Of a stretch of DNA of 7,703 nt, positions 1 through 6,651 are shown one piece after another. Source of the stretch: Chloroflexota bacterium (GTDB lineage Bacteria; Chloroflexota; Anaerolineae; Anaerolineales; UBA4823); the NCBI GenBank assembly GCA_030613705.1, contig JAUWLJ010000090.1, forward strand, positions 1 to 7,703, written 5' to 3'. Each line of letters begins with the position of its first letter. Positions within the stretch are counted from its first letter, which is position 1. The notes beneath the pieces are model-generated. The model did no database searches, was not told the origin of the DNA, and saw only the letters and a program-made list of their open reading frames with translations. Made by a program: the position numbers and the translations under genes.

Positions 1-1
1 C

Positions 2-652
2 TATCGCACATATGCAATAGATTTTTGGGGATTCGGTGAATCAGATAAGAAACGAGAATCGTTCACTGTTCCTGATTTTGTTATATTAGTAAACGATTTC
101 ATGGAACAACTGGGGATTAAGCATGCTCCGCTTGTTGGTCACTCAATGGGTGGAACTGTAAGCCTCTCTGTTGCCATCCATCATCCTCAAAGAGTTAGTA
201 AAATTGTTGTTATCGGCTCGCCTATTGAAGGTTCATCTTTATCAGTATTATTGAAACTCGCCAGTATCCGCACCATTGCCAAATTAGTTTATCGGATGAT
301 GGATGCACTCAAGATTGGTATCCGCCTGGCGGCACCAATAATCACCCGTGAGAGACAATGGCCAGCAATGATCCACCATGATCTAAGCCAAGTGACCCTA
401 GAATCCTTTTTATTGAGCATATCTTCTCTCCGACAGACTGATTTAACTCCCCACTTGGCTCCTATCTACCAACCAGTGATGGGAATGTATGGTGATAGAG
501 ATGTGATAGTGAATCCCAATCAGAGGAATTTATTAGATGCAAATCTGCAGCGTGTCAGGATCGAAAGGTTTAGGCGCGCAGGTCATTTCATCATGTTAGA
601 TGAACCGCATCAATTCAAGACAATCCTGAAAGAATATCTGGATAGCTATTAA
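2..652 (+). CDS. Alpha/beta-hydrolase fold protein, 5' end cut by window edge
   Basis: The frame is open from base 2 to the TAA at 650-652, giving 216 visible residues. The N-terminal strand and oxyanion-hole region lie outside the window. Visible residues 6-13 read IDFWGFGE, the conserved loop before helix B in alpha/beta hydrolases. The nucleophile elbow is GHSMGG, with Ser48 at 143-145. A cap region follows, then GDRD (likely acid Asp167, codon 500-502) and AGHFIMLDEP (likely His195, codon 584-586). The triad therefore appears complete and the protein is probably an active esterase, lipase or related hydrolase; the substrate cannot be deduced. An ATG at 101 is internal, because conserved fold elements lie upstream in the same frame. 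It is a clear paralogue of the protein at 5676-6464, sharing the YAIDFWG and GH..MLDEP motifs. The next gene starts 45 nt downstream, so co-transcription is plausible. Confidence 0.88.
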   Translation, partial: YRTYAIDFWGFGESDKKRESFTVPDFVILVNDFMEQLGIKHAPLVGHSMGGTVSLSVAIHHPQRVSKIVVIGSPIEGSSLSVLLKLASIRTIAKLVYRMMDALKIGIRLAAPIITRERQWPAMIHHDLSQVTLESFLLSISSLRQTDLTPHLAPIYQPVMGMYGDRDVIVNPNQRNLLDANLQRVRIERFRRAGHFIMLDEPHQFKTILKEYLDSY

Positions 653-697
653 TGCGAAGATTATTCGTAAGACATTGAAATTACCGGTGTATCCGAG

Positions 698-2020
698 ATG
701 CTAAAAATAATTATCCAAGACCCACGCTACTTATCACCTTTCAACGAACGTGCTCGCGATCTGCGCATCCAAAATAAACCTCTTTGGTTGATTCAACGTG
801 ATGTATTGTCTCCCTATACAGACCAGGAAGTGGAGATTCCCATGGGGACACCCATTCCCCGATTTGAAGAGCCATGTCTTGTATACCGGGATAATTTGTA
901 TTTTGATGCCGCATTTGTAAAATCATTTCTTGTCGCCGCACAGAAAAGCAAGAAACCTTGTCGGGCAGCTTTTTCCACCAATGATCCAGCGTTTCGAGAA
1001 CACGCCTTACCACTCTCGAGCTCATACATCTCCCATGGGGATATTTATTTGGTTGATTTTTGGTATTTTCCAAACGGATATGTAGAGGAAGCAGAACCTG
1101 TGATCATCGATATGATGTCACACGAAGTCGGCTATTATCACGTCCCACCCTATATTTCATTCGGTCACGAGGATTTGGTCTTCCAAGTTCCAATGCGCAG
1201 TATGCTCGCTATTGACTCATGGGTGCATATATTTGTCGCGGATGTAGTTTTTGGTCTTTTCAAACGTGGACTTCGTTTTGAAGAACAACTGAAAAGAGAT
1301 CCATTCTATAAATTACGCATCTTGAGTAAAGCTCTCTATGAAGGAAAGCAGGTATTAGAATGCTCTGAACTGGTCAAGATAGGACGGAATTGCACGATCG
1401 ATCCCCGGGCAATTATCCATGGTCCGACTACGATAGGCGATAATGTAACGATCAATGCAGGTGCAGTGATCGAGAATTGCATAATTGGCGATAATGTTAA
1501 TATTTCACAAGATTGTCAATTGATGTTGTCAGTTATTGGGGATGGATCATTTTTACCTTTCCGCGCATCACTGTTCATGAGCACTTTCATGGACAACAGC
1601 ATGGTTGCCCAAAACACATGTCTGCAAATGGTTGTTGTGGGGCGGAATTCTTTCATTGGCGCAGGTTCATCCTTTACCGATTTTAATTTATTACCGACCC
1701 CAATTCGTGCGAGAGATGGGAGGGGTGAGCTGGCGGTTGCCAATAGGCCGATTCTTGGAGGCTGCGTAGGTCATAATTGTCGCTTAGGTTCTGGGCTGAT
1801 TGTATTCCCGGCAAGAACAATCGAATCAGACGTTGTGCTGTTCGCTTCGCGGGATCGCCGCGTGATCGACAAGGATATTTATTATGAAGAAAGCGATCAT
1901 CACCGTCTTTCATTCGCTGGACTTCATGCTCGTCTCTATCCAAGGAACGGAATTACCCAATCCCAATCCTGGAAATTCATTTCTGAGGATATTGTCCAAA
2001 ATATTGAAGATTTAAGATAA
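698..2020 (+). CDS. Left-handed beta-helix (hexapeptide-repeat) protein, distantly GlmU-like
   Basis: The product is 440 residues. Residues about 226-325 are a run of imperfect hexapeptide repeats of the [LIV]-G-x-x-x-x type (VKIGRNC, TIGDNV, IIGDNV, VVGRNS, FIGAGS). An irregular segment follows at about 330-348, and repeats resume at about 349-385 (ILGGCVGHNCRLGSG). This architecture is known from acyl- and acetyltransferases and from GlmU-like sugar-nucleotide enzymes. The N-terminal half lacks the glycine-rich LxGGxGTRL motif of nucleotidyltransferases. Its start (QDPRYLSPFNERARDLRI, then LVYRDNLYFD) loosely resembles truncated GlmU-like proteins of unknown substrate; that comparison is from memory. 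No signal peptide or membrane segment is visible. The ATG at 698 is the only usual start after an in-frame stop at 668-670, although its ribosome site is weak. A sugar or acyl transferase role is inference; a structural or carrier role is also possible. Confidence 0.8.
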   Translation: MLKIIIQDPRYLSPFNERARDLRIQNKPLWLIQRDVLSPYTDQEVEIPMGTPIPRFEEPCLVYRDNLYFDAAFVKSFLVAAQKSKKPCRAAFSTNDPAFREHALPLSSSYISHGDIYLVDFWYFPNGYVEEAEPVIIDMMSHEVGYYHVPPYISFGHEDLVFQVPMRSMLAIDSWVHIFVADVVFGLFKRGLRFEEQLKRDPFYKLRILSKALYEGKQVLECSELVKIGRNCTIDPRAIIHGPTTIGDNVTINAGAVIENCIIGDNVNISQDCQLMLSVIGDGSFLPFRASLFMSTFMDNSMVAQNTCLQMVVVGRNSFIGAGSSFTDFNLLPTPIRARDGRGELAVANRPILGGCVGHNCRLGSGLIVFPARTIESDVVLFASRDRRVIDKDIYYEESDHHRLSFAGLHARLYPRNGITQSQSWKFISEDIVQNIEDLR

Positions 2021-2053
2021 GTATAAAGAATCTGTATTCATTAGTATTTACAT

Positions 2054-2058
2054 GGAGG
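2054..2058 (+). promoter_or_regulatory. Shine-Dalgarno site that decides the start of the REC-GGDEF-like regulator
   Basis: GGAGG lies 5 nt before the ATG at 2064. It also lies inside the first codons that would follow an alternative ATG at 2052. A strong site directly before 2064 and none before 2052 favour 2064. The protein then begins MPKSRLLIVEDD, as receiver domains normally do. Confidence 0.8.
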
Positions 2059-2063
2059 CGGAT

Positions 2064-2954
2064 ATGCCAAAATCTCGACTGCTAATCGTGGAAGATGACA
2101 TCGACATCGCCAATATGCTGGAAATCTATTTCGGGGGACTTCATTATGAAGTCGATATTGCTTCACGCGGCTCCGAGGCATTGGAGAAAACCCGGCAGAG
2201 ACTTCCTCATCTAATTGTGTTGGACATTATGCTGCCTGATATCGACGGGTACGAGGTATGCAGAACTCTCCGGACCTATACACGTACCAGTCATATCCCA
2301 GTCATCTTCCTAACACAGAAAGATGAACGCAGCGATAAGCTGCAGGGATTAGAGTTGGGCGCAGACGATTACATCACCAAGCCGTTTGATATCGAAGAAT
2401 TGAGATTGCGAGTTTACAACGCTATCGCCCGTTCAGAAAGGGAAAGCCTGACTGAACCTCACACCAATTTGCCTTCAGGTCACCTGATTGAGGATCAACT
2501 TCGCCAGATTATCAACAAAGAAGGCTGGGCGTTAATCGACATCCGTCTCAGCCATTTTGACGCATTTAAGGAAGCCTACGGTTTTGTCGCCAGCGATAAT
2601 ATTCTCAGATTTACAGCGATATTGATCGGTGAAGTTATCGACGAGTTCGGCACAATCAATGACTTTGTTGGGCATACTGGAAATGACCATTTTGTAATCA
2701 TCACTACCGAGGAATGCTCTACTGCAATCAGGGAGAATGTAATCGAACGATTCTCTGAGGAGATATTAACCCACTACAACTACCTTGATCGTCAAAAAGG
2801 ATATATCCAGTACTCGGGAGCAGGTGAAGTAACTGAACAAAGTCCGGTAATATCGATCAGCATTGGTATTGTTTCCCCCACTGAACACGAGTTCACCGAC
2901 ATCCGTGAGATCACCGAGCTGGCAGCAGATGCCCGACGTCGGCAAAAAGCCTAA
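2064..2954 (+). CDS. Response regulator, REC domain plus degenerate GGDEF-like domain
   Basis: The product is 296 residues. The N-terminal receiver domain (about 4-122) has the acidic pair D11/D12, phospho-acceptor D54 in VLDIMLPD, T84, and K106 in ITKPF, so it should be phosphorylatable. Residues about 130-290 follow the GGDEF fold: TNLPSG for the usual DxLTGLxN start, then DIRLSHFDAFKEAYGF for the usual DIDxFKxxND..G segment. The signature loop reads GNDHF at 206-210 instead of GG[DE]EF, and no RxxD inhibitory site precedes it. It is therefore unlikely to make cyclic di-GMP; nucleotide binding or protein contact is more plausible, though this is inference. The kinase gene begins 3 nt after its stop, which argues for translational coupling and a shared pathway. 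An ATG at 2052 would add four residues but fits the ribosome site less well. Confidence 0.9.
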   Translation: MPKSRLLIVEDDIDIANMLEIYFGGLHYEVDIASRGSEALEKTRQRLPHLIVLDIMLPDIDGYEVCRTLRTYTRTSHIPVIFLTQKDERSDKLQGLELGADDYITKPFDIEELRLRVYNAIARSERESLTEPHTNLPSGHLIEDQLRQIINKEGWALIDIRLSHFDAFKEAYGFVASDNILRFTAILIGEVIDEFGTINDFVGHTGNDHFVIITTEECSTAIRENVIERFSEEILTHYNYLDRQKGYIQYSGAGEVTEQSPVISISIGIVSPTEHEFTDIREITELAADARRRQKA

Positions 2955-2957
2955 TCG

Positions 2958-5258
2958 ATGATTGATTTGACCCCATTAAGCTTCAGCGCAGTACTGCTTT
3001 TATCGGGATTATTAGGTTACGTTTTGGTATCCCAGCTTATTGGATTTGTGGCAAAATCTACACGAAAAGAGAGGAACAAATTTCCCCCAAAAATCCCTAT
3101 CCACCTGCCAAATCATTCTGATGCATATTTCCTGGTTAAACCGGGTGGCGTAATCACCTACTCTAATCCTACAGTCAGAGACATGTTCGGTTTGAATGGA
3201 GAAAAACCTAACCTGGAGGTCATCGCGGAAGATATTCAACCCAATGAATCCTTCTTTGCTTTATGTACACGGGAAGGGAAAGCTCGCTTCAACCTGGGAG
3301 ATCGCTTGCTTGAAGGAAAATCATATGCAATCCCCAATAATTCCAACGAGGCCATGCTGGTTTCTTTTCGGGGGCTTGATTTAGAAGATCTCGGATCGGC
3401 GAGAACTGCGAGTTCAACTCCACACCAGAGCCAACCTGTCAGGTTTAAGGAATCACATTCTGTAGAAAAGGATGAGTCCATCGGCAATAATTTTGGAGTC
3501 AAAGATAACGGTCACAATTCTATGGTACTGACTCAGGAGCTTGAGAAAAGAGTCCAGGATAGAACACAGCAACTCAGATTGGAGCACCAGCGCACTGAGA
3601 CCTTGCTGCGCATCATGACAGAATTATCTTCTAGTCTGGATTTTGAGCGCATCCTCCACCGCACATTGGAAGTTCTAAACGAAGTGATCGGTGCCAGTCA
3701 CGCCACCTGCATGGTATTACAGCCGGGCAACAAAAAATTACGCCATCTGGCAACAGTAGGTTATTCAAATCCATTACCCCCTGGCGGAATGCCATCAGCA
3801 TTGAATATCAATCAGGGCCTGGTTGGTTGGATTTTATCCAATCGTCAGTCAGTCTTAATTGACGATGTTTTAGAAGATAATCGCTGGATTCAACTCCCAA
3901 ATAGTTGGTACCACCACCGCAGCGCTATCGGTGCACCAATCATCATCGGCGATCAATTATTAGGTGTCCTGCTCCTCTACTATCCTGAAGTGAGGAAATT
4001 CTCGGAAGAACAGCTCGATTTAATCCAAGCTGCTGCCAATCAGATGGCTGTTGCGATAAAAAATGCGGAGCTTTATCACTTGACTCGTGATCAAAAAGAG
4101 GAGTTGAGGGCGCTATTGAATAATCAAAGGGTTGAGACAAGTCGATCTCGATCCATCCTCGAAGCAATCGCAGATGGAGTGCTCGTTACAGATCAACATG
4201 GTGAGATCACATTATTCAACCAATCCGCAGAGAGAATACTTGAATTAAAGCGCGCAGAAGTGATTGGTCGCTCGATAGAACATTTTTCTGGTTTATTCAG
4301 CGGCGTTGCGCAGGCTTGGATGGACACAATAAATACCTGGATGCAAGGTCCACAATCTTTCAATCCCAAGAACACCTTTTCAGAACAGGTGAGTTTAGAT
4401 AACGGTAACGTTCTATCTGTCAATCTTGCTCCAGTCATGAACAACAACGAGTTTTATGGCACAGTCTCGGTATTTCGGGATATTACCCACCTTATTGAAG
4501 TAGACCGGCTGAAATCAGAATTTGTCGCTACGGTGAGTCATGAATTGCGAACTCCAATGACCTCCATCAAAGGTTACGTGGATATTATGCTTATGGGTGT
4601 TGCAGGTGATCTTAACGAACAGCAGATGCGATTTTTGAGCGTTGTTCAACAAAACACCGAACGACTGACGATCTTAGTCAATGACCTGTTGGATTTATCA
4701 CGGATCGAAGCTGGGCAGGTGAATCTAACATTCGAGCCGCTTGATCTGCGTGAGCTGATCGATGAGGTGATAGAAGAGATCAACCGTCTCACAGTTGTTG
4801 AAAATAAAACCATGCGATTTAATATTGAGCTGCCGCCGGATTTACCACGCATCAAGGGCGACCCAGAAAGAATCCGTCAAATTCTAATTAATCTGCTAGG
4901 AAATGCTTTTCATTACACGCCATCTAATGGAATGGTCAAATTAAAGGCTCACCATCATGGAGAAGAAATTCAGGTAGATATAAAGGACGATGGAGTTGGA
5001 ATTCCCCCCAAGGAACAAGAACGAATATTCGATCGTTTCTACCGCGGGGAAAACCATATGGTTATCGCAACTGCTGGAACTGGGTTGGGATTGAGCATAG
5101 TTGCAAAGCTGATAAACATGCATCACGGTCGGATTTGGGTCCAAAGCAGCGGAATTGAAGGTGAGGGGAGCACATTTTCATTCACCTTACCGGTTTATGA
5201 CATTTCACGGCAGGCGATCAGAATGAGTAAGGATTATGCCGAAAATATTAATCGCTGA
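2958..5258 (+). CDS. Membrane-anchored PAS-GAF-PAS sensor histidine kinase
   Basis: The product is 766 residues. A single hydrophobic helix at about 8-32 is followed by a basic stretch (KSTRKERNK), which places the rest of the protein in the cytoplasm. The order then appears to be a divergent PAS-like region (about 52-145), a low-complexity linker, a coiled coil from about 193, a GAF domain (about 228-372), a PAS domain (about 398-515), HisKA (about 517-585) and HATPase_c (about 632-745). Catalytic features are H528 in SHELRTPM, where the E-x-x-T after the His is the usual phosphatase motif, N649 in NLLGNAFHYTP, DDGVGIP at 677-683, FDRFYRG, and GTGLGLSIV from 707. All are intact, so the kinase should be active. 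With no extracytoplasmic domain, the signal is probably internal (small molecule, redox or partner protein). The start has little Shine-Dalgarno character, consistent with coupling to the regulator 3 nt upstream. Confidence 0.95.
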   Translation: MIDLTPLSFSAVLLLSGLLGYVLVSQLIGFVAKSTRKERNKFPPKIPIHLPNHSDAYFLVKPGGVITYSNPTVRDMFGLNGEKPNLEVIAEDIQPNESFFALCTREGKARFNLGDRLLEGKSYAIPNNSNEAMLVSFRGLDLEDLGSARTASSTPHQSQPVRFKESHSVEKDESIGNNFGVKDNGHNSMVLTQELEKRVQDRTQQLRLEHQRTETLLRIMTELSSSLDFERILHRTLEVLNEVIGASHATCMVLQPGNKKLRHLATVGYSNPLPPGGMPSALNINQGLVGWILSNRQSVLIDDVLEDNRWIQLPNSWYHHRSAIGAPIIIGDQLLGVLLLYYPEVRKFSEEQLDLIQAAANQMAVAIKNAELYHLTRDQKEELRALLNNQRVETSRSRSILEAIADGVLVTDQHGEITLFNQSAERILELKRAEVIGRSIEHFSGLFSGVAQAWMDTINTWMQGPQSFNPKNTFSEQVSLDNGNVLSVNLAPVMNNNEFYGTVSVFRDITHLIEVDRLKSEFVATVSHELRTPMTSIKGYVDIMLMGVAGDLNEQQMRFLSVVQQNTERLTILVNDLLDLSRIEAGQVNLTFEPLDLRELIDEVIEEINRLTVVENKTMRFNIELPPDLPRIKGDPERIRQILINLLGNAFHYTPSNGMVKLKAHHHGEEIQVDIKDDGVGIPPKEQERIFDRFYRGENHMVIATAGTGLGLSIVAKLINMHHGRIWVQSSGIEGEGSTFSFTLPVYDISRQAIRMSKDYAENINR

Positions 5259-5622
5259 AGATGAACAAGATATTTTGGAACTGATCACCTTCACTTTACA
5301 ATTTGGGGGATATGATGTGATTCCAACTTCAAATGGTGAAGATGCTTTGGAGATGGCTCGCAAAGAACTGCCCGATCTCGTCTTATTGGATGTGCGTATG
5401 CCCCGTATGTCGGGTTATGAAGTATGCACCCATGTAAAAGCCGATCGTGATACCCACCACATTCCTGTAGTTTTTCTTTCTGCGAAAGGTCAAGAAGCTG
5501 AGATCAAAACAGGATTTGATACTGGAGCGATTGATTATATTCTTAAACCTTTTGCTCCCGATCATCTTTTGAAAAGATTGGAGGAAATCCTTGCCAGTGA
5601 AGCGGTAAAAAGTGGATTTTAA
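5236..5622 (+). CDS. Stand-alone response regulator (receiver domain only)
   Basis: The 128-residue product is essentially a CheY-like receiver domain with no output domain. Key residues are present: acidic E8/D9, phospho-acceptor D52 in LLDVRMP, S82, and K104 in ILKPF. The gene begins inside the kinase gene, overlapping it by 23 nt in another frame. AAGGA at 5229-5233 is its likely but very close ribosome site. The start is supported because the protein begins MPKILIAEDE, the normal first beta strand of the fold. The overlap implies tightly linked production with the kinase. It may be a phosphate shuttle or sink, or may act by binding a partner protein. Whether the kinase phosphorylates this protein, the REC-GGDEF-like regulator, or both cannot be told from sequence. 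Confidence 0.94.
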   Translation: MPKILIAEDEQDILELITFTLQFGGYDVIPTSNGEDALEMARKELPDLVLLDVRMPRMSGYEVCTHVKADRDTHHIPVVFLSAKGQEAEIKTGFDTGAIDYILKPFAPDHLLKRLEEILASEAVKSGF

Positions 5623-5675
5623 TTCCGCACAACAACGAGTTATTCATTAAGTTGGTAGGGATAATAATTCAAATC

Positions 5676-6464
5676 ATGAGCGCCATAATCCAAGATAACG
5701 CTATCATTCATTATGAAGTTTTAGGTCATGGAGAACCCGTGATCTTTTTGCACAGCTGGATAGGATCTTGGCGATATTGGATACCAAGCATGCAATTTGC
5801 ATCAACCCGTTTTCGAGCTTACGCGATCGATTTTTGGGGGTATGGAGCCTCGAACAAGATCTCGTCCCGGTATTCACTCGAGCAACAAGTTTCTCTTCTC
5901 AATGGTTTCGTTCAACAAATGGGAGTAGACAATTTTACTCTGGTGGGACATGGATTAGGCGGAATTATCGCTATCTACTATGCCGCTGATCACCCAAAAT
6001 CAGTCGAGAGGTTGATGGTCGTCAGTTTTCCAATGGGAACCAAGAGCGCCAACCCTCGACTACAAACACTTTCTCCAGCGGATGCAGCTGATTGGCTGCT
6101 GGGTGGTAATCAACCGAATACTGAATCTCGAGAGGATGCGAAAAAAACTGATCCTCGAGCCATAACTACAGCATTTGATCAATATCAAGAGGTGAATTGG
6201 CACCAGTTAATCAACCGCGCACCTGTCTCCTCAATATGGATCCACGGTGAGCACGATCAAGCGATCAGCAAGCCAACAAGTGAGCAATTGAATTATCTTC
6301 CTGAACAAGCTCAATTTCTTAAATTCAGCGCTTCAGGACATTACCCAATGCTCGATGAACCGAGTAAGTTCAACCGATTGCTGACTGACTTTATGAGACT
6401 ATCTCCTGGAGAAGATCCCCGCCAGCTAGAAATCAAACCAATTTGGAAAAGGCGGGTGCGGTAA
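5676..6464 (+). CDS. Alpha/beta-hydrolase fold protein lacking the nucleophilic Ser
   Basis: The product is 262 residues from the ATG at 5676. The fold is clear: HGEPVIFLHSW near the N-terminus (oxyanion-hole region), YAIDFWGYGAS, a nucleophile elbow, a short cap, then HGEHDQAI (acid D194) and SGHYPMLDEP (H222). The elbow reads GHGLGG, so the residue normally Ser, Cys or Asp is Gly93 (GGA at 5952-5954). Asp and His are kept. By family knowledge such a protein should not act as a standard serine hydrolase. It may be a binding or sensing pseudoenzyme or use unusual chemistry. It is a paralogue of the Ser-containing protein at the window's left edge. An in-frame TTG at 5652 would give 270 residues, but the ATG product fits the family start better. 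AGGG at 5657-5660 is a distant ribosome site. The gene is the last before the thi promoter. Confidence 0.88.
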   Translation: MSAIIQDNAIIHYEVLGHGEPVIFLHSWIGSWRYWIPSMQFASTRFRAYAIDFWGYGASNKISSRYSLEQQVSLLNGFVQQMGVDNFTLVGHGLGGIIAIYYAADHPKSVERLMVVSFPMGTKSANPRLQTLSPADAADWLLGGNQPNTESREDAKKTDPRAITTAFDQYQEVNWHQLINRAPVSSIWIHGEHDQAISKPTSEQLNYLPEQAQFLKFSASGHYPMLDEPSKFNRLLTDFMRLSPGEDPRQLEIKPIWKRRVR

Positions 6465-6483
6465 TATTTTCGGTAATATTTTC
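6459..6483 (+). repeat. 12-bp perfect tandem duplication next to the thi promoter
   Basis: CGGTAATATTTT occurs at 6459-6470 and again at 6471-6482, and the next base, C, also matches. The first copy contains the TAA stop of the upstream gene. The second ends one base before the -35 hexamer. The AT-rich content and position suit an UP-element-like contact for the RNA polymerase alpha subunit, or a fresh slippage duplication; neither role is shown by the sequence alone. Confidence 0.9.
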
Positions 6484-6512
6484 TTGACATCCAGATCGAG
6501 CCAGCTTATACT
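6484..6512 (+). promoter_or_regulatory. Sigma-70-type promoter for the thi operon
   Basis: The -35 hexamer TTGACA (6484-6489) matches consensus. It is followed by a 17-bp spacer and the -10 hexamer TATACT (6507-6512), one mismatch from TATAAT. Transcription would start near 6519-6520, roughly ten bases before the riboswitch aptamer. The position in the only sizeable gap of the window, just ahead of the leader RNA, supports the call. Confidence 0.85.
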
Positions 6513-6529
6513 CTAATTAAATTCATATA

Positions 6530-6624
6530 TTGCTTGGGGAGTCTGGTGATACCAGACTGAGAGGAGAGCGGTTTGCTCTCGACCCACGAACCTGACCCGG
6601 GTAATGCCGGCGGAGGGAATGCAG
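6530..6624 (+). promoter_or_regulatory. TPP riboswitch aptamer (THI box)
   Basis: The aptamer binds thiamine pyrophosphate in the nascent mRNA and lowers expression of thiN and the transporter gene. Conserved THI-box blocks appear in order: TTGGGGAG (6534-6541 region), CTGAGAGG (6557-6564), GACCCACGAACCTGA (6581-6595), and GGGTAATGCCGGCGGAGGGAA (6599-6619). Visible helices are P3 (6541-6547 with 6551-6557), an optional P3a stem-loop (6564-6569 with 6575-6580), P2 (GGG near 6536-6539 with CCC 6583-6585), and CCGG 6597-6600 with 6607-6610. A short P1 can form between TTGC 6530-6533 and GCAG 6621-6624. The usual GGCGTAGGG reads GGCGGAGGG here, which matters for switching. Outer boundaries are uncertain by a few bases. 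Confidence 0.96.
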
Positions 6625-6651
6625 ACTCATAACAGATCAAAGCCCTCCTCC
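6609..6651 (+). other. Predicted alternative (antiterminator/anti-sequestrator) pairing
   Basis: GGCGGAGGG at 6609-6617, the 3' part of the aptamer core, can pair with CCCTCCTCC at 6643-6651. This makes eight base pairs with one C/T mismatch. It would take the 5' arm of the terminator hairpin and free the AGGAGG ribosome site. TPP binding locks 6609-6617 into the aptamer, which would let the terminator form. This is a pairing model read by eye, without energy calculation. Confidence 0.6.

Noticed and set aside
101..652. ATG 101 as the true start of the first hydrolase gene
   Set aside because: Conserved fold sequence (YAIDFWGFGES) lies upstream in the same open frame, so the gene continues past the left edge.
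741..1073. Open frame on the minus strand inside the beta-helix gene, and similar minus-strand frames elsewhere
   Set aside because: They lie wholly within well-supported + strand genes, have no recognisable domains or ribosome sites, and look like chance frames.
2003..2030. Possible promoter before the regulator gene (TTGAAG and TATAAA)
   Set aside because: The spacing between the hexamers is only 12 bp, and no better -35 partner is found; read-through from upstream is simpler.
2052..2063. ATG 2052 as the start of the REC-GGDEF-like regulator
   Set aside because: GGAGG at 2054-2058 is well placed for ATG 2064 and cannot serve 2052; the family N-terminus also begins at 2064.
5652..5675. TTG 5652 as the start of the second hydrolase-fold protein
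   Set aside because: It adds eight residues without family support, and no clear ribosome site precedes it; ATG 5676 is preferred, though its own site is rather distant.
5623..5675. Possible terminator or promoter between the single receiver and the second hydrolase
   Set aside because: No stable GC-rich stem with a T run and no paired -35/-10 hexamers are visible in this 53-bp gap.
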